Source: an uncultured beta proteobacterium (GTDB lineage: Bacteria; Pseudomonadota; Gammaproteobacteria; Burkholderiales; Burkholderiaceae_C). Taken from it: 64,000 nucleotides of DNA. Under the pieces are notes generated by a model. The model was not told where the DNA came from and ran no database searches. It saw only the letters and a list, made by a program, of their open reading frames with translations. The stretch spans positions 124,001-188,000 of the forward strand of contig CAILAY010000009.1 of NCBI GenBank assembly GCA_903832285.1. Direction: 5' to 3'. Positions 19,897-29,873 of the stretch are shown here, in pieces. Within the stretch, counting starts at the first letter, position 1. Each line of letters begins with the position of its first letter. A program made the translations under genes and the position numbers.

Positions 19897-22800
19897 TCAG
19901 GAAACCTGCTGCAACCCATCAGGCGCAGCAGGCTTCCCGTCATTGACTTGTTCGGCCGGCACGTACCCCAGAACATAGAACTCCCGCGCGAACACCGGCC
20001 GCTCGGCGACGCCGGGCCTCGTCACCTGGCCGATGGGCGAACTGTCGGTGATATTGAAGTCGGCAAAGTGGCGTTCGTACTCACGCACGATGAGGCGACG
20101 GCGCTGGCCTTGCTGTGTGGGAGGCACGAGCATGCGGCCCGAAAACAGCAGGTCGTTGCGCAGCAAGTGCAGGCTTTGCAATCCGGCGTTGAAGATGTCC
20201 GACGAGATGATCGCCGAAGGCAGCGCGGCGCTTTGGCTCCCGGCCTTCTGACCTGGGGCGCTCTTCTCCTCCATTGCACGCTGAACGGTGATCAGCGGAG
20301 CCGTCTGGCCAGGCACGGCGTCGCCACTGAGCGGCGTGATCGTGGTCACATCTACCCAGTCGAGATCGGTGTCCAGGCCGCTGCTCTGCTGTTGCACCAC
20401 CATCTCGATGCGGTTGTGGCCACGGTCGTAGCCAAGCAGGTGGCCGAAAGCATCGGACAAGCCCGCAGGGGCATCAAGACGCCCCGTGAGTTCGCCACGC
20501 GCCGAGGCCGAGCCGAACTCCGGTGCAGCGCCGAACACTTGAAGGTTCATAAGGTTGCGTTCAATGTGTGTGAGGTGCAGTTCACGCGTGGGCAGCAGTT
20601 GCGCGTATTGGGTGTGCGCCACCGGCGAAAGTGCGCAACCGCCGACGGAATAGGGTTGCACTCGCACCAGCGCCAGGCGCACGAAGGGGTTGTAGCTTGC
20701 GCCCGCGTCGATCTCGATGTCGGCGAACCAAAGGCGGCGTTGAAAGTCGTAGTGCACGCGGTGGGCAGCGATTTCCATGTTGCCGTTGGCTTCCGGCAGC
20801 GTGAAGCTGTAGCTTGCCACCCTCGCAGCAAATGCGCTGGCGTGCATCACATTGCGCGGCAAACTACTCCCCAAGATGGGGTCCTGCCCCCACTGTGACA
20901 CCAAGCCGATCAGTTCGTCGGGCAGATCGGTAAAGGCTTGTTCCGTCGGGTTCGATGACCCCACCACAACGCCGAGCAACTCGCCTTCACCGCTTGAAAA
21001 CCACGGTCGTTCCAGGTACACACGCAAGCCGTTGCCGCGGCGAATGCTGACGGCATCTTGCCCGTTAGCGCTTGCCGTCTCGCTCCAGCGAAAGGTGGGT
21101 ACCACGTAGGCAATCTTGGGGACATCGGGTCGGCGGCTGCCGGGAACGATGATGCCGGGTTGCGGCGGCAGGGCATTGGGCAGCAATGGGGCGCCCAGCT
21201 CGGCGTCCACAGGAATGGGCGTGGGGGCGATGTCGGGGTCGGGGTATTGGTTCCCATAGGTTGAGGGCAAGGCAAGCACATGGCCTTCATACACCGGCCC
21301 CACGCGCACCAGACTGTTGCTGTCTGCAGTGATGGCCGGGGGCAGGTACTCGCGAAAGCGCGTGCTGGCGCGCAACTGGTAGCGCACGAGCCTGAACTTG
21401 TGGTCGCCAAACTCATGACGAATGTGCGCGAGCGCCGCCTCGGCGTTGCCGCGGCCCATGTCTTCAAACACCACGCCGCTGGCAGGCTCCTGGCTTTGCA
21501 GTGGTGGCGATGCAATGCCCACCTCGGGAAGTTGCGCGGTGAAGCGGCGACGCACAGGGGCGGGATGGACCGGATCGTCCAGCCATTCAAACCACTCGGC
21601 CAGGACTTCGAGTTTGGCGGTCGAGCGTGCGTGATAGCGCACCAAGGTGCGTCTCATCTCTGACCACGTTGCGCCGGGCCCGCGCATGATGGTCAAGCGC
21701 TCAAACACCGGCGCACACACCGGCTGCTGCGTGGCGTGCACCAGCACCAGGGGTCGATCGGGCGTGACCATCCAATGCGCGCCGAGCACGCTTTGGATGG
21801 CCACCTTCACCGGCGTGGCAGCGAGCTGCGGGATCGCGAGATGGTCAACATAGTGTGGCCTCAGCGCGCTGGCGTAGCGCAGGTTGGCGATCTCGCCCTT
21901 GCGCAGGTAGACCGTCAGGATGCGCTCGTTGCCGCCTTTCCAGGTGGGCAATTGAATGGGAAGGTCGATGCCCGGAGTGCAGCCGTCGAAGCCGGCTTCA
22001 TCGGGGTGTTCGACGATCACCAGCCGAAAGCCCTGCAGCTTGGGCCAGGTACCCGCCAACGGGACGATGAGCACATGCTCTTCGGTGCCAGGGATGCGCA
22101 CCGCGCGCACACCATCGGTGGCGTTGATCACCGCGTCGGCAAACACGCCGGGCACGCCGCGCATCGCCACGGCGGCAGCCATCGGGTCGGGCAGGTAGGG
22201 CGTGGCGAGGCTCGCCTCGGTGTGGACGAGGTACTCGCCAGGCAACAGGCGAAAGCCTTCTGGTGGTTTGTCGGTCAACTCCCGCTCCGGGGATCGTGGC
22301 ACCGCACCGTCCTTGGGTGGCGTCACGATGTGGACGCTGCTGCCGCCGTCGTAGAGCGTGCCCGCTTCGAGCGAGGTGATGAGCTTGTAGGTGTCTGCCT
22401 TCTCAGCAGCCGTACTTGTGGGGCCGAAGGCCTGCTCAAATGCGCCATGCTGCTCGGCCATGAGCTGGCTGGTCTTGGGCGGAACAAAGTGGCGCTGGTT
22501 CTCGGCCGTGTAGGCAAAGCCGCTGTCGCTGGGCACGTTGGCCGCATAGGTTGGGTGGGTCAGATAGGCGGGTGCGGTTTGGTCGAAGTTGCTGCGGATC
22601 ACCATGCGCTCCAGCGACTCGCCCTCCGAGACGCGGTCGCGCAGCGAGAGCACCGGCGCGTCGAGTGGCTCGTAGCGCAAGTAGCTGATGGGCTCGCTGG
22701 CTTCTTCCAGTTTGCCAAGCGAGTGGTCGTCAAAGAGCAGGCTGTTGCCCGCCAGATCGACCAGGCGAGCGCGCATCCGATAGGCGCTGCCAAAGCGCAG

Positions 22801-24690
22801 GCGCGGCAGGCTGCCGGACGCGGCGCTCACGTTGCGCGTGATGGGTGTGCCGTCGGCGTGGGTGTCGGCAGCGCTTTGTGCATCCACCTTTTCTTCTTGA
22901 ATCAGGCCCAACTTGTCACGATCCGAGGCGGGCGTGCTGCTGTCGGGATAGGGGCGGATGCGTCGGCCGGGCCGAGGGGCGACGAGGCTCCAGCCCGTCC
23001 ACTTGACGAGCGACTCATGAAGGTAGTGGTCCTGCGTGGCGCCCGGTGGCAATTCTGCTGGCGGCTTGGTGCTGGTGGAGGCGCCCGACACATAGCCTTC
23101 GTCCTTGGCCGGGTGGAGCGCTGGGCCGGCGCCGTCGGCCCAGCCGTACTCGGCCACGCGCTGGCACAGCGAGTTCCAGACGCCCGATTGCTCGGTGAAA
23201 ACGTCCACGCGGTAGCCACGCAGCACGTCCTCGGCATAGAACACGATGTTGTCGCCAAGGTGGCTGTTGACGGCGTCGTTCTTGAGGCTCGATGCAATGG
23301 TGTCGTCGGCCACATTGCCGGCGCGGCCATGCTCCACCAGGGTGATGCCGCCCGAGCGTAACGCCGCCACGGTTTCTCCCTGGCTGGTGGTGTAGGTGAG
23401 TTCGCCGGGTTGGCTCAGTGTGTCGGGGTCGAGCGGGTTGGACACCTTGGCCAGGTGGTCTTGCAGCGACAACGCGAAGCCCACCGTCTTGAGTGCGGCG
23501 CCGTCGGGGTCGACGGCGGTGAGAGCAAAGCCGCCGCCCTTGCCGCTGAACTCTTGCGCCTGCTTGCCGATGGGCCGTGCGCCAGAAAGGCGCAACAGCC
23601 CTGCTTGGTGGCGCGGGGTACGGGTGTCGCACGTGAAGCGCTTGGGCGTGAGCCAGAATGCGGTGGCGGGCGTGGTCTCTTCGGTGTTCACGTGCCAGCC
23701 ACCGTCGTGCTTGATCTCCAATCGCATCGTGCCTCTGAGCAACTGCTGCGGCTGACCATGCGCTTGCTCTACCAGCTTGCCGCTGCCGACCACCACCGCG
23801 TCGAGAACCAGGCCAAGCTCTCGCATGAGCGCTGGTGCATCGGCAAAACTGGAGGCGAGGCGATGGAAGTCAAACCCGGGCGCCTTGATGGCCGGACTGG
23901 CGGCACCGGCCACGGGCAGACGTTGGTAGGGGCGCTCGTTCTCGGGCCGTTGGTAAAAGCGGTTGGCCTGAAATAGCCCGTATTCAGGTTCGCCCGAAAA
24001 GTATTGAGCTGCAGCGCCCGACAGGTGTGCAGGTAGCGCGCGGCGCAGCTTGCGCCCGCCAATGAAGCTGGTGCTGTTGTCGTGCGGCCGGCCGTCGATG
24101 CCGGTTACTGTGCCGGGGGCGTAGCCCTGGTCGCTGAAGTAGTCGTCGTTGAGGCCGCTCTCGAGTCGCGTGCTGCCGCCTTCTTTGGTGCGACCATCAC
24201 TGAACCAGCGCCGGATGCCCGGGCTTCGTTTGGAGTGACCAATGCCGATCTCGGCCAGCATGCCTTGTATCCGGCTGCCCGGTCCAAAGAGTGAAGGGCG
24301 CGTCAGCCCGTCTTGCTCGGCCAACTCGCCGTAGTGGCTGTGCAGGTAGCTCACCACCGTACGTACCGGGAACGAGCGCAGATTGTGTTTGGACAGGTCG
24401 TTGTACACATAGCCTGCCACCGGCAGCGCCTCGGGGAACACGCGGTGCCACAGCACGGCGTCGGGTCGGGTGATGGGCTTGAGGTCGAACGCGCGGGCGG
24501 CCACGCGCAGGCGAAAGTGCGATGCGGCCAACAATGCCGGCCAGGCAAGCACATCAGGAAAGCCCTTGAGCACTTGCTCATCGGGCGCCAGCGGGGTGAG
24601 CCGGAACGACGGCACCAGCGACACCACCAGTTCGCCGTCCCGGCCATAGCCCTTGGGCAGCACGGTCCAGATGATTTTTTGTGTGGGCAT
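19897..24690 (-). CDS. Very large protein of unknown function (1597 aa), second gene of the giant pair
   Basis: The ORF track begins 84 codons too early. The ATG used here (MPTQKIIWTVLPKGYG) has AGGGAG at good spacing, giving 1597 aa. No signal peptide or clear transmembrane helix. The sequence looks like a long chain of beta-rich domains with conserved-looking Trp, Pro and Arg segments, for example HNLRSFPVRTVVSYL near residue 105 and LVKWTGWSLVAPRPG near 565. A fibronectin/Ig-like strand pattern, YRMRARLVDLAGNSLLF, lies near 640. I find no catalytic motif, nucleotide-binding loop or peptidase signature. It lies 53 nt downstream of the 1459-aa gene on the same strand, so the two are very probably co-transcribed. 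Codon use and GC look like the host. I do not recognise a named family. Confidence 0.85.
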   Translation of the reverse strand: MPTQKIIWTVLPKGYGRDGELVVSLVPSFRLTPLAPDEQVLKGFPDVLAWPALLAASHFRLRVAARAFDLKPITRPDAVLWHRVFPEALPVAGYVYNDLSKHNLRSFPVRTVVSYLHSHYGELAEQDGLTRPSLFGPGSRIQGMLAEIGIGHSKRSPGIRRWFSDGRTKEGGSTRLESGLNDDYFSDQGYAPGTVTGIDGRPHDNSTSFIGGRKLRRALPAHLSGAAAQYFSGEPEYGLFQANRFYQRPENERPYQRLPVAGAASPAIKAPGFDFHRLASSFADAPALMRELGLVLDAVVVGSGKLVEQAHGQPQQLLRGTMRLEIKHDGGWHVNTEETTPATAFWLTPKRFTCDTRTPRHQAGLLRLSGARPIGKQAQEFSGKGGGFALTAVDPDGAALKTVGFALSLQDHLAKVSNPLDPDTLSQPGELTYTTSQGETVAALRSGGITLVEHGRAGNVADDTIASSLKNDAVNSHLGDNIVFYAEDVLRGYRVDVFTEQSGVWNSLCQRVAEYGWADGAGPALHPAKDEGYVSGASTSTKPPAELPPGATQDHYLHESLVKWTGWSLVAPRPGRRIRPYPDSSTPASDRDKLGLIQEEKVDAQSAADTHADGTPITRNVSAASGSLPRLRFGSAYRMRARLVDLAGNSLLFDDHSLGKLEEASEPISYLRYEPLDAPVLSLRDRVSEGESLERMVIRSNFDQTAPAYLTHPTYAANVPSDSGFAYTAENQRHFVPPKTSQLMAEQHGAFEQAFGPTSTAAEKADTYKLITSLEAGTLYDGGSSVHIVTPPKDGAVPRSPERELTDKPPEGFRLLPGEYLVHTEASLATPYLPDPMAAAVAMRGVPGVFADAVINATDGVRAVRIPGTEEHVLIVPLAGTWPKLQGFRLVIVEHPDEAGFDGCTPGIDLPIQLPTWKGGNERILTVYLRKGEIANLRYASALRPHYVDHLAIPQLAATPVKVAIQSVLGAHWMVTPDRPLVLVHATQQPVCAPVFERLTIMRGPGATWSEMRRTLVRYHARSTAKLEVLAEWFEWLDDPVHPAPVRRRFTAQLPEVGIASPPLQSQEPASGVVFEDMGRGNAEAALAHIRHEFGDHKFRLVRYQLRASTRFREYLPPAITADSNSLVRVGPVYEGHVLALPSTYGNQYPDPDIAPTPIPVDAELGAPLLPNALPPQPGIIVPGSRRPDVPKIAYVVPTFRWSETASANGQDAVSIRRGNGLRVYLERPWFSSGEGELLGVVVGSSNPTEQAFTDLPDELIGLVSQWGQDPILGSSLPRNVMHASAFAARVASYSFTLPEANGNMEIAAHRVHYDFQRRLWFADIEIDAGASYNPFVRLALVRVQPYSVGGCALSPVAHTQYAQLLPTRELHLTHIERNLMNLQVFGAAPEFGSASARGELTGRLDAPAGLSDAFGHLLGYDRGHNRIEMVVQQQSSGLDTDLDWVDVTTITPLSGDAVPGQTAPLITVQRAMEEKSAPGQKAGSQSAALPSAIISSDIFNAGLQSLHLLRNDLLFSGRMLVPPTQQGQRRRLIVREYERHFADFNITDSSPIGQVTRPGVAERPVFAREFYVLGYVPAEQVNDGKPAAPDGLQQVS

Positions 24691-24743
24691 GACTCGCTCC
24701 CTGCTTGATGAGGTGTTCGAAGGACGCTGATCGCCTGGTGGCT

Positions 24744-27700
24744 TCAGGCGAATGCTTCGCAGTAGTCGCGCCAGGCATACTGCGTGAGCGGTGTGATCAC
24801 GACGCCATCGCCCGGGCCCATGAGCGCGGCAAACGACGGGTCGCCGCTGGAGCCAGCGAACTTGCGCTCGCACGAAATCGACACGCTGGCCGAGAAGAAC
24901 AGTACGTGCACTTCGATGGTCAGGCTGGCGTGTCCGATGCACTTGCCTTCCTCGAAGATGTAGCAGAGGTCCATGTACAGTTCGATGGACGCCGAGATCA
25001 GCCCTAGCACATCCACGTAACCACCCAGGCGGAAGTAGCCGGTGAGCGAAGCCTTGTCCGGCTCCATCTTGAAATAGATGCCGGCCATGACATGCACGCC
25101 GCCGCTGGCCACACCGAAGTCAATTGCGATCGCCGCGCCGAACTCGAAACTGGCTTCGAGCTTTTGCACACCATGCGGGTCAATTGAAATACCAAAGAAC
25201 CCGCCACCACCAAACAGTGAGACCGTCAGGTTGAACGGCGCCTCGCGCGTGCAGAAGTTGAAGCGAACCGAGAGCGGCTGACCAATGAACGGCACCGTGA
25301 AGCCGGCCCCCAGGCTCAGGTTGGTAAGGCTCATGACCCCCACCGCAAGGTTGGGCAGAGCCACCGAGAAGCTGGCATCGATTCCGTGCTCGTCCACCGT
25401 CAGCCCCGGCGGATCGGAGAAGCCGTCAAGCGGGATCAGGTCGCGCAGCGCTTCCACGAACGAGAGCACCCCGATGAAATGGATGCCCGAGAAACCCACG
25501 TCCACATTGGTCTTGAGCGACGAGTCGGCGCTGAACTCGATCTTCTCGAATTCGAGCTTGATGAAGCCGGCGTCCTTGTCTCCCAGCAAGTTCAGGTCGA
25601 AGTGATTCAGCGCGCAACGCACATTTGCCACCGGCGCGCCGCCGCTCTTTTTGACCTTGGCTTCCACCGCCACCACGAAGCCCTTGGGGTCGTTGGGTTT
25701 GAACAGGTTGCCCAGCGCAGACAGCGGGTGGCCCGAGGCCGGAGGCCAGGGGGCAAGCGTGGGCGTGAAGGCAAATCGCACCACGATCTCATCGCCGATG
25801 AGCGACTCGATGATGGGCAGCAGCTTGTCCACGGCAGCCAGTACATCGCCCAAGCTGCTCACCAAGCCGAGCAGTGTCTTCTTGACTGTGCCTTCAATGA
25901 GTTTCAACGGCGAAAGTGCGGTGCCAAACGCGCCCAAAGAGCCGTTCAGCGCGGTCAGCAGCGGGCCGAGCTGCCCGTTATCGATCAGGATCTTGATCTG
26001 GTCGGGCGACACCAGCACCGGTAGGAGTTTTTGGTAAACATCCTTGGCAGCGTTCAACGCGGAGGGGATCTGTGCGAAGTCGGCGAGTGTGTTCTGCACC
26101 TGCTGGATGCGCTGCTGCACGAGGGCGATCTGCTGTCGCACTACCTGGATCGTGGAGGCGGACAGCCCATCGGCACCCGGCAGCTTGAGCACGTTGTCGC
26201 GGCTGAACAGCGCAGTGGCCATGGCCTGAAGGGCGCCAAGCACCGGGTCGAGCGCGGCCTGCAACTGCACCGGGTTGGCAAGCAGTGCGTCGGACGCCGA
26301 GCCCAGTGCGGAGGCAACGGTGGTGGCCGCAGTCACTACCGCCTGTGCCTGTGCTTTCAGGGCCGAAGTGTTGGCGTCGAGCACCGCGAGTTGCTGGGCC
26401 ACAGTATCGAATGCGGCTTTGATGGCCTGCTCGATCGCGGCTTTGGCGGCGTTCTTGACCAGGCCGGCGATCACATCGTCAACCTTGTCGAGTTGCCCCA
26501 GGTTGTTGAACAACGCTTCACCCTCTTGCAGCGCTTCGGTGACGAAGCTGGGCATCTCGTCAAAGCCGGCCGCACCCGCGATCTCCTTGACCAACTCGCC
26601 CAGCGGGATGCAGCCAAACAGCAGGGGCGACAGGCTGCCGAAAAAATCGGTGGGCTTGAACTGCCCCGCAGCCACTTGCGCAAGGTCGCCCGACACCGGG
26701 CCCTTCAAGCGCGACAGACCGGTGGGGGCGAGGCTGGGTTGCACGAAGCCGCCGGAGCGATTGCCGCAGCTCGTGAAGTCGAGCGCCTGCCCGCCCGCTT
26801 GGAGCTTGGCATAGACCTCGCCATCACCGAAGCCGGTCTCCAGGGATAGGAAACCCTCTTCATAGTTCAGCACGTTGTTGCCCGTGCCGCCGGTGAGCGC
26901 ACCGATGGTGGGCAGGCGCACCTCGGCCTGGATGATGCTCGGACGCATCAACGGACTTTCGATGTTGCCGAGCAGGCCTTCGGTCTCGCTGCCGAAGACG
27001 ATGCGCTCAACTTCATTGGCGGTGTCGCCTGGTTTGGACGGTGGCGCGAGTGCCACCTTCTGGCGCTGCATGATGGCGGTACGCCAGGGCTCATGGGCCG
27101 GGGTGAGCCAGTCTTGCTGCGCGGCGTGGAAGCCGTCCATGACATCACCAACCACCGGATTGGCCACCGCGTTGTCGATGAAGATCGCCGGCAGATCAAA
27201 GTGGACTGGGTTGCCGTCGAGGTCGGTGGCCTCGTACTTGAAGCGGAAAGGCTCCGAGCCGCCGGATGTCGGAATCGACGGCCAGAACATCGCCTGGCCC
27301 TGGGCCTTGCCATTGACGTAGAGCTGGGTCGCGCTGGGGTCGGCAATGTCGGGTGTGACCTCAGTCAGCAAGCGCACCACGGGGAAGGGGAAGGCGCGGT
27401 GGTAGTACTGCCGCTTGCCGCCCACCATCTTGAACAACCGGGTCTCGGGGAACTCGCGCACCGGCTCGCGCACGATGAAGTACATCCGTTGCAGCACGTA
27501 GGCCGGGTTGCCGGGTTCGCCCTTCAAGAAGAATCGCTCGCTGACCTTCACCAGCGACACGCGATGGCCGAACGGCAAGCAGTAGCCCTTGTAGATGACG
27601 CGCACATAGTGATCTCGTGCCTGTGCTGCGTGATGCACCCATTGCTCGACAGAGAGCCCGGGTGGAACATGCCAGTCGCCCCGTGCGTCGAGCCAGCCGC

Positions 27701-29123
27701 CCATGCTCGAGAGCATCAGCCGTTGGCAGTTGACCGGCTCATGGTGCCCACCGTGCAGCGCGAAGTTGCCCGACAAATGCACGACGTTGTAGCGATCTCG
27801 GTCATCCAACGTTTGGCGAAAGAGCTTGAACGGTTTAGTGTCGGGACCCATTGCGTGGGGGGTGGCATCCCAGTGGTCGGTGAAGATCGTCTGATCAGAC
27901 TCCGGCCCACCGCGTGCCCAGATGGCACGAATCGGTTCATCCAGCGGCTCGTGGATGTCGCTGTCGGCCTCCTTCTTTTTCGCCATCCGCGTGAGCCACA
28001 GGCTGGTGTGGCCCGTGGCCGCAGAAGACGCGGGCAGCGCGTCATGCGCAAAGCGCGCTTCGCCGTTGGGCGAGAGTTGCAGGCGGAACGGCAGTTCCAC
28101 TGCGGTCTCATTCAAGGCCGGCTTCTTGGGCCGCGGTACCGTGACGTACTTGAAGAGGGGCGACTCGACCGCAACGAGGGCCGACACCGAATTGCTGAGC
28201 GCGAGGGCCGACAGGGTGGTGGGCAACGTCTGCGCCTGGCCAGCCGCGCTGGCCACGCGTTCCAACGACGCATTCGCTTGCGGGAAGGGCAGGTCACCAC
28301 GACGCATCAGCACCACGCTGGCCTGCGCCCCAAGACGACGCGCCAGTTGTTGATTGCGTTGCGCACTTGCCAACACGGCGGCTTTGTCGCTCACACTCAA
28401 GAGCTTGTAGGCTGCGCTCACGTCGGATTTACGCGCCTTGCGGTACGCCGCGACTTTGGCGCGGCGCAAAGGCAGTTGATAGCGCGCGTTGGCGGCCACG
28501 TTGAGGTTGAGCGCGCGGCAAGCATCCAGAACGCCCGCGAGCGTGTAGCGGACCGGCCAGCAGTTGGCCGCGCGCAGTTTGTCTTCGTCAAAGCGGAAGA
28601 CCAGACGGCTCGGATAGGCGATGCGCGTGCCGATAGGGGGTGGCACCAACTTTTCTTCCAGCGTCGGCGGTGGCGCCGGCTGATTGACGTGGCCGTCCTG
28701 CTGCGTATTCCCGCTCTTTGACGCCGCAAAGAACACTCGCTCGGCAATGGCTTGCGGCGCGAAGTGCAGGGTGATGTAAGCCGCACCCCGACCCGTGATG
28801 GCCAGGGTTGGAGCGCCAACTGAAGTGCCGGTGGGAGGCAGCGCGTGCAGATTGCGCAGCTCAAGGTTGAACGAGAGCAGGTCTTGTGAGCGCACCACCC
28901 ATTGACCGTGGCGTCGCAGTGGCTCAGGCGCGAGCAACTCGCCCAACTGCATGCCTTCAATGAAGTCGGGCCGCAAAGCCAGTTCCTGAAGGAAAGCAGC
29001 TGGTGAGAGCTTGCGTCGCCGGGATAGTCGCAAGGCTCGATTTCCTGCAGCGCCCGATCCGCTGCCTGAACCGGTATTCATTCCGGCATCCGAAGACTTG
29101 GCACCCGAAGAATGTTGAACCAT
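24744..29123 (-). CDS. Very large protein of unknown function (1459 aa), first gene of the giant pair
   Basis: Start chosen at the ATG seven nt after GGGAG; another ATG two codons upstream lies too close to that site. 1459 aa. The first ~30 residues are Gly/Ser-rich and disordered. Residues about 30-830 look like mixed beta domains, with distinctive segments such as YPSRLVFRFDEDKLR (170) and DRYNVVHLSGNFALHG (443). About 885-1110 is a long Ala/Gln/Leu-rich helical stretch, probably coiled-coil or helical bundle. About 1110-1425 is a series of alternating hydrophobic strands rich in Gly and Phe (LFGGGGFFGISIDPHG, LTGYFRLGGYVDVLGL). No signal peptide, transmembrane helix or catalytic motif is evident. 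The last residues are WRDYCEAFA. First gene of the two-gene unit. Function unknown. Confidence 0.85.
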   Translation of the reverse strand: MVQHSSGAKSSDAGMNTGSGSGSGAAGNRALRLSRRRKLSPAAFLQELALRPDFIEGMQLGELLAPEPLRRHGQWVVRSQDLLSFNLELRNLHALPPTGTSVGAPTLAITGRGAAYITLHFAPQAIAERVFFAASKSGNTQQDGHVNQPAPPPTLEEKLVPPPIGTRIAYPSRLVFRFDEDKLRAANCWPVRYTLAGVLDACRALNLNVAANARYQLPLRRAKVAAYRKARKSDVSAAYKLLSVSDKAAVLASAQRNQQLARRLGAQASVVLMRRGDLPFPQANASLERVASAAGQAQTLPTTLSALALSNSVSALVAVESPLFKYVTVPRPKKPALNETAVELPFRLQLSPNGEARFAHDALPASSAATGHTSLWLTRMAKKKEADSDIHEPLDEPIRAIWARGGPESDQTIFTDHWDATPHAMGPDTKPFKLFRQTLDDRDRYNVVHLSGNFALHGGHHEPVNCQRLMLSSMGGWLDARGDWHVPPGLSVEQWVHHAAQARDHYVRVIYKGYCLPFGHRVSLVKVSERFFLKGEPGNPAYVLQRMYFIVREPVREFPETRLFKMVGGKRQYYHRAFPFPVVRLLTEVTPDIADPSATQLYVNGKAQGQAMFWPSIPTSGGSEPFRFKYEATDLDGNPVHFDLPAIFIDNAVANPVVGDVMDGFHAAQQDWLTPAHEPWRTAIMQRQKVALAPPSKPGDTANEVERIVFGSETEGLLGNIESPLMRPSIIQAEVRLPTIGALTGGTGNNVLNYEEGFLSLETGFGDGEVYAKLQAGGQALDFTSCGNRSGGFVQPSLAPTGLSRLKGPVSGDLAQVAAGQFKPTDFFGSLSPLLFGCIPLGELVKEIAGAAGFDEMPSFVTEALQEGEALFNNLGQLDKVDDVIAGLVKNAAKAAIEQAIKAAFDTVAQQLAVLDANTSALKAQAQAVVTAATTVASALGSASDALLANPVQLQAALDPVLGALQAMATALFSRDNVLKLPGADGLSASTIQVVRQQIALVQQRIQQVQNTLADFAQIPSALNAAKDVYQKLLPVLVSPDQIKILIDNGQLGPLLTALNGSLGAFGTALSPLKLIEGTVKKTLLGLVSSLGDVLAAVDKLLPIIESLIGDEIVVRFAFTPTLAPWPPASGHPLSALGNLFKPNDPKGFVVAVEAKVKKSGGAPVANVRCALNHFDLNLLGDKDAGFIKLEFEKIEFSADSSLKTNVDVGFSGIHFIGVLSFVEALRDLIPLDGFSDPPGLTVDEHGIDASFSVALPNLAVGVMSLTNLSLGAGFTVPFIGQPLSVRFNFCTREAPFNLTVSLFGGGGFFGISIDPHGVQKLEASFEFGAAIAIDFGVASGGVHVMAGIYFKMEPDKASLTGYFRLGGYVDVLGLISASIELYMDLCYIFEEGKCIGHASLTIEVHVLFFSASVSISCERKFAGSSGDPSFAALMGPGDGVVITPLTQYAWRDYCEAFA

Positions 29124-29441
29124 GGTCATGCTCCCTCTTTTCGTAGCCCACCTGCCGCAAGCTCCATTGATCCCAGCTTTGCTCGTTGCCCATCTGCCAA
29201 CTGACGGGAGCATCGGCCGCGAAACAGAGATCAGGGTTGGTTTTCGTAGCAACTATACAACTGATAATTGCCGCGCCTCCGCGAAGGGCAAAGTGAGTGT
29301 GAACCGTGGCGCCCCTTTGATGCGGTGAGCCGCGCTGAGAGTGACCTTGTTGCGATGAAGGGGACTCATCCAGCGACAAAATGACTCTCGCCACATCCGG
29401 TGGCTCAGACAGCAGCTCTATTCTGCTGAGGGAGATTCACG
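29124..29441. other. Intergenic spacer between giant pair and NIPSNAP-like gene
   Basis: 318 nt without a convincing gene. It must carry the promoter for the giant pair and that of the small gene. I see an inverted repeat CAGCAG-ctctatt-CTGCTG about 15 nt before the start of the small gene, and an AT-richer patch around 29245-29270, but no clear -35/-10 pair or tRNA-like structure. Confidence 0.5.
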
Positions 29442-29741
29442 ATGGTTGTTTTTAGCCGGGGCGCGTCCATCGCGCCGGGAAAGACCGCAAGTGCGATTCG
29501 CTTTGCCCACGAAATTAGCGCCTATCTCAAGTCCACTTGTGGTATCGAACTTGAGGTTTTGATGCCGATCGGTGGCAACCCGAATCGTATCGGCTGGTCG
29601 ACCCGATACCAGGATCTTGCGGCACTGGAGGCAACGACTGCAAAGATGACAGCCGACCCGAAATACTGGGAAATGGTAAACAAGGGCGCTGACAACTTTA
29701 TCGCGGGGTCAATCCGCGACGCGATGTGGCGCACGGTTTGA
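29442..29741 (+). CDS. Small NIPSNAP/dimeric alpha-beta barrel-like protein
   Basis: 99 aa from an ATG preceded by GGGAG. The pattern of an N-terminal strand, helix (SAIRFAHEISAYLKST), strand (GIELEVLMPIGG), then GRIGW-type turn and helix (LAALEATTAKMTADPKYWEMV) matches the ferredoxin-like dimeric barrels of the NIPSNAP/ABM group. Those proteins are mostly uncharacterised or small oxygenases. It is divergent from the giant pair across about 320 nt and converges with the cnoX-like gene. The family call is by pattern only. Confidence 0.6.
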   Translation: MVVFSRGASIAPGKTASAIRFAHEISAYLKSTCGIELEVLMPIGGNPNRIGWSTRYQDLAALEATTAKMTADPKYWEMVNKGADNFIAGSIRDAMWRTV

Positions 29742-29873
29742 GCCGGTAGTTGGCACGGGGCGTTGCCGCAGCGACCCAAGGATTCGCCACCGGACATGTC
29801 ATCTGCATGACGGCTCCGCGCACTGAAGAACTACGTCAGAAGAACCACCACAACATTAAGTTTCACCCCGCGG

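Noticed and set aside
21736-23361. 541-codon plus-strand ORF inside the second giant gene
   Set aside because: Arg/His/Gly-rich shadow of the minus-strand gene, which has the ribosome-binding site and protein-like sequence. The same applies to the 542-codon ORF at 27093-28721.
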